Source: Candidatus Saccharimonadota bacterium
GTDB lineage: Bacteria > Patescibacteriota > Saccharimonadia > Saccharimonadales > Saccharimonadaceae
NCBI GenBank assembly: GCA_905373345.1
Contig: CAJPSU010000001.1
Location: forward strand, 1-25,752
Direction of reading: 5' to 3'
Length of the DNA stretch: 25,752 nt
Each line of letters opens with the position of its first letter. Within the stretch, counting starts at the first letter, position 1. The translations under genes were made by a program, and so were the position numbers. This document shows, piece after piece, positions 23,641 through 25,752 of this stretch. The notes below the pieces were generated by a model. That model ran no database searches and had not been told where the DNA came from. It saw only the letters and a list, made by a program, of their open reading frames with translations.

Positions 23641-24198
23641 ATGAGATTAGACGTTACCATATCAAAGCAAAGGTCATCAAGATTTTCAAGCACAAACCCA
23701 AAAGATATACTTATAAGCACTGATACATACTGGCTTTCCCGTGACGTAGTATTTACGCACAATTTAAAGATTAACCAAAGCCGCATAAGAGAGATTAACC
23801 GTTCTGACGGTCGCTTCCACATGGCGGAATACGAGCATGACGACAAGAGTATAGCTATTAATGTGTTCGTAGTTTATCCGTTAAATGAGGTTCCGCTTCT
23901 TGTCGGAGTGATGAGGAAGGTCTATCCGAAAGATGACGATAAGATAATCTTTGAATTACCACTTAGTGATGATGAGCGTGCCTTAAATGCAGCTGAGAGA
24001 AACGGATTCAAGATTAATAGGTATGATTTTAGCAAAGACCCCTATCCCTATATTGACCCAGATATTATAGATACGACGTATCACAATGGTCGCCAGAGAA
24101 CGAGTGCTTATCCAGACATAACGTATAGAAAACTGATAGGCAAAACACTTGAAGTACTTGTCTTTATTGATTACACCGCTGGAGCTGAAGAAATATGA
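23641..24198 (+). CDS. Hypothetical protein (185 aa)
   Basis: I do not recognise the family. The protein is soluble, without signal peptide or membrane helix. It alternates beta-like stretches (INVFVVYPLNEVPLLVGV, EVLVFIDYTA) with Asp/Lys-rich segments (KDDDKI, SKDPYPYIDPDIID). AAGGAGG lies 7 nt before the ATG, a strong ribosome binding site, so it is very probably expressed. It is the best-supported plus-strand gene of the accessory block. It is followed 47 nt later by the remnant of a membrane-protein gene and preceded by a possible 59-aa gene. Function is unknown. Confidence 0.75.
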   Translation: MRLDVTISKQRSSRFSSTNPKDILISTDTYWLSRDVVFTHNLKINQSRIREINRSDGRFHMAEYEHDDKSIAINVFVVYPLNEVPLLVGVMRKVYPKDDDKIIFELPLSDDERALNAAERNGFKINRYDFSKDPYPYIDPDIIDTTYHNGRQRTSAYPDITYRKLIGKTLEVLVFIDYTAGAEEI

Positions 24199-24245
24199 AA
24201 CTGGATAACAAAAACTAATCATCAAAGTCAAGCTGCGACAGCCGT

Positions 24246-24717
24246 ATGGCGATTGACGAAGACTTTATGCCAATTTTGTACGAGAGAAAGTTTGAAAAGT
24301 TTAAGTCAGCAGTCAAAGTCTCTGTGGCTATTATTGTACTTATGACAATCTGGGGTACCTACTTATTTTGACTCAACAGATACGGAAACAGTTCCGTATC
24401 GCCAAGTACTATTCCGTCTAGCAATACCCCACTAACCACCAGCCCTCAAGCGATAACAGCACTTCTAGCGTATTACTTTGGAACAATATAACGAAAATGA
24501 TGCTCGCTACGCAGAAGAGCTATCGGAAATATAGCGTCGCGAAGAGCGACTCAATAGAGACGACCAGCAGTTCTACACTATAACTGATTACCTGTTATCT
24601 ATAACTAAACATGTCGGAGAACTATTTGGAGTTGCGCAAATTGACGAAAAACGACAAAATATTAGTCTGATACTTTCAAACCTCCAATTAGACGGCAAAA
24701 GTTCACTTTTACACTAA
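24246..24717 (+). pseudogene. Decayed single-helix membrane protein gene
   Basis: The ATG at 24246 opens 41 codons with a membrane helix (VKVSVAIIVLMTIWGTYLF) that ends at a TGA (24369-24371). The same frame then continues for about 39 more codons of Ser/Thr/Pro-rich text until a TAA at 24489. Near 24470-24480 coding-like sequence moves to the next frame: EQYNENDARYAEELSEI, a TAG (24532-24534), then RREERLNRDDQQFYTITDY and onward to a TAA at 24715-24717. Together these read as a protein of about 155 residues with an N-terminal membrane anchor, a linker and a charged helical domain. It is broken by two nonsense codons and one frameshift. No later frame has a start codon of its own, which supports decay over separate genes. 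Confidence 0.55.
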
Positions 24718-24759
24718 AAGAGCCGTTTACTTCTGTGTTTTGCACGCAAGCGGTTCTTT
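24717..24759 (+). terminator. Terminator at the end of the accessory block
   Basis: AAAGAGCCG (24717-24725) pairs with CGGTTCTTT (24751-24759) with one G-T pair, and a smaller inner stem (GTG/CAC) lies between them. It lies between the decayed gene and tRNA-Gln and could serve both directions. Confidence 0.6.
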
Positions 24760-24760
24760 A

Positions 24761-24835
24761 TGGCTGGGGATGAGGGATTCGAACCCCCGAATGCTGGGAC
24801 CAGAACCCAGTGCCTTACCACTTGGCGAATCCCCA
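24761..24835 (-). tRNA. tRNA-Gln (anticodon CUG)
   Basis: On the minus strand the 7-bp acceptor stem TGGGGAT/ATCCCCA, the anticodon arm CTGGG-TTCTGGT-CCCAG, the T arm with GGTTCGAATCC, and an encoded CCA end are all present. The anticodon CTG (plus-strand 24801-24803) reads the Gln codon CAG. The U1-A72 first pair is typical of tRNA-Gln. The 3' end faces the accessory block at 21.5-24.7 kb, a common position for integrated elements. Confidence 0.95.
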
Positions 24836-24880
24836 ATATACTAACTCGAAATGCCAAATGAAATACGACGAGCTCTTTAG

Positions 24881-24909
24881 ATTATAATACCTTTACGCCA
24901 AAAACTCAA
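24881..24909 (-). promoter_or_regulatory. tRNA-Gln promoter
   Basis: TTGAGT (24904-24909), a 17-bp spacer and a perfect TATAAT (24881-24886) lie on the minus strand, about 45 nt before the tRNA. The -35 box overlaps the stop codon of the upstream membrane protein gene. Confidence 0.65.
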
Positions 24910-25349
24910 CTCTTTTTACGGCGCTCTACTGTGCAGCAGCAGTACATCGCCACCGCAAGCCACACAATCGCAACGATAGCGCCGCACACCGCTGGTATCG
25001 CCGGTAACCTCGCACCAAATAAACTAACGCGTCCGTTGCCAACGAAGCTGAGAATAATCCAAATAAACGGCGCAAGCACCGACAGCATACCGGAAATGCG
25101 TCGAACAGCGTCCGGCAATCGCATAGATAACAAAAACGGTAACGACAACAGCTCGACAATGACAATCGTGACTGCAGCGCGCACCTGCACATCACTCGAC
25201 AAGCCACTAAACGTGCTAGGAAACTTTTCAAACGCAAACAGCTGTAGCACAAGTATCGCAACCGTCCACCACGCCAAATAAAACGCAACATAATTCGCCC
25301 GTGTTGTAAAAAATTCTTTTGGAAAAATGCTAGCTATAAACTGTTTCAT
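24906..25349 (-). CDS. Four-helix membrane protein of unknown function (147 aa)
   Basis: No family is recognised. Four hydrophobic helices lie at about residues 20-37, 58-78, 86-104 and 116-138. A Cys triplet (YCCCT) ends the last helix, followed by a basic tail (ERRKKS) that should lie in the cytoplasm. I place the start at the ATG at 25349, because TATACT lies exactly 6 nt upstream as at the other leaderless genes. The in-frame ATG at 25373 lies upstream of that box. The gene lies between trmD and tRNA-Gln and ends in TGA. Confidence 0.7.
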   Translation of the reverse strand: MKQFIASIFPKEFFTTRANYVAFYLAWWTVAILVLQLFAFEKFPSTFSGLSSDVQVRAAVTIVIVELLSLPFLLSMRLPDAVRRISGMLSVLAPFIWIILSFVGNGRVSLFGARLPAIPAVCGAIVAIVWLAVAMYCCCTVERRKKS

Positions 25350-25355
25350 ATCTTT

Positions 25356-25361
25356 AGTATA
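25356..25361 (-). promoter_or_regulatory. -10 box (TATACT) of the four-helix membrane protein gene
   Basis: TATACT on the minus strand ends 6 nt before the ATG at 25349. TTGAAA about 19 bp further upstream may be the -35 box. Confidence 0.5.
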
Positions 25362-25504
25362 CCGTTTTTCCACATGATTTTTTCAAATTTGTCCAAAAAA
25401 TACTTGCCACATACCGTAATTCCGTGTATTCTACAGATAGCGAAGTTACAAAAACAAACACCAAAACTTGTATCGATCGCTCTCCGATATATCCACCACA
25501 ACAT

Positions 25505-25579
25505 CCTAAACGCCCTGCTTTTGCAGGGTGTTTAGGTTTCTGAGAGTGTGTATAACCCGAAAGCTCGGGCGAGATACAC
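25505..25579 (-). repeat. Two tandem hairpins downstream of trmD
   Basis: The first has 14-nt arms (CCTAAACGCCCTGC and GCAGGGTGTTTAGG, one G-T pair) around TTTT at 25505-25536. The second, nearer trmD (25548-25579), has GTGTAT/ATACAC arms enclosing a CCCGA/TCGGG stem. They follow the trmD stop by about 20 nt. Neither has a long T-tract. They may form the trmD 3' end or a small structured RNA. The remaining bases up to 25362 hold no gene I can support. Confidence 0.6.
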
Positions 25580-25597
25580 CCCGAAACCGAGCGATTC

Positions 25598-25752
25598 CTA
25601 GTCCACCTTGCGGCTACGTGCTGCACGCCACGTAGCGATATTACCATGATGACCGCTCAGCAGCACCTCGGGAACTTTCATGCCACGCCATTCTTCGGGG
25701 CGCGTGTACTGCGGAAACTCAAGCGTTTCACCATCACTGAAGCTTTCAATTG
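25598..25752 (-). CDS. trmD: tRNA (guanine-N1)-methyltransferase, C-terminal part only
   Basis: The last 50 codons of a gene that runs off the right edge. The text [20 protein letters not shown] followed by [13 protein letters not shown] is the highly conserved C-terminal region of TrmD, where the W-R-G and VPxVLLSGxH residues form part of the active-site and tRNA contact surface. TrmD methylates G37 of tRNAs reading CUN, CCN and CGG codons, which prevents frameshifting. The gene ends in TAG after a basic stretch (RAARSRKVD). In many bacteria trmD is followed by rplS, but here a hairpin pair and a membrane protein gene come next. Confidence 0.93.
   Translation of the reverse strand, partial: IESFSDGETLEFPQYTRPEEWRGMKVPEVLLSGHHGNIATWRAARSRKVD

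Noticed and set aside
25354..25647. 97-codon minus-strand frame between trmD and the membrane protein gene
   Set aside because: It overlaps the conserved trmD C-terminus in another frame and runs through both hairpins. There is no ribosome binding site.
1..25752. CRISPR array, rRNA, insertion sequence or prophage genes
   Set aside because: No regularly spaced repeats, no rRNA-like sequence, and no transposase, integrase or phage structural protein were seen on either strand.

Overview
The window is dense, mostly minus-strand bacterial DNA of roughly even GC. It has the flavour of a streamlined Patescibacteria (CPR) genome, most likely Saccharibacteria (TM7). That assignment is inference from gene content and protein style: many small membrane proteins, short spacers, a class III ribonucleotide reductase, and start codons placed directly after the -10 box. 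The genetic code looks standard. Long genes such as pheT and nrdD contain no internal TGA, and TGA closes at least five genes.

Layout. 1-1.5 kb: a truncated phospholipase D-family gene and a glycerophosphodiester phosphodiesterase (+). 1.5-3.1 kb: an operon of membrane-anchored FKBP isomerase and thioredoxin reductase (-). 3.3-4.7 kb: a ThrE-type exporter gene (+) broken by one in-frame TGA. 4.7-12.0 kb: an 87-aa membrane protein, pheS and pheT (-), with pheS and pheT pushed apart by about 3.4 kb holding a 972-aa membrane protein of unknown function and a 0.5-kb degraded stretch. 12.1-15.2 kb: an unusual aquaporin (+), then rmuC, a small membrane protein and a PAP2 phosphatase (-). 15.2-19.7 kb: the anaerobic nucleotide reduction operon nrdD-nrdG-flavin reductase-Cys-motif protein, behind a promoter region with up to four NrdR-like boxes. 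19.7-21.5 kb: a small exported protein and hisS. 21.5-24.76 kb: an AT-richer accessory block next to tRNA-Gln with a Zn-ribbon protein, two small unknown genes and a decayed membrane-protein gene. 24.76-25.75 kb: tRNA-Gln(CUG), a four-helix membrane protein and the 3' end of trmD.

How the parts work together. The nrd block is the clearest functional unit: NrdD makes dNTPs without oxygen, NrdG installs its glycyl radical, and the co-translated flavin reductase is a plausible electron source for NrdG. Translation genes (pheS, pheT, hisS, tRNA-Gln, trmD) are scattered through the window, and the accessory insertions sit beside them. At least eight genes have a TATAAT/TATACT-like box only 6-9 nt before the start codon and no Shine-Dalgarno site, implying leaderless mRNAs. 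Others have strong AAGGAGG-type sites.

The best leads are the NrdR box array, the TGA-interrupted thrE, the orphan 972-aa protein inside the pheS-pheT locus, the aquaporin lacking the selectivity-filter arginine, and the tRNA-Gln-flanked cassette. No CRISPR array, rRNA, transposase or integrase was seen.
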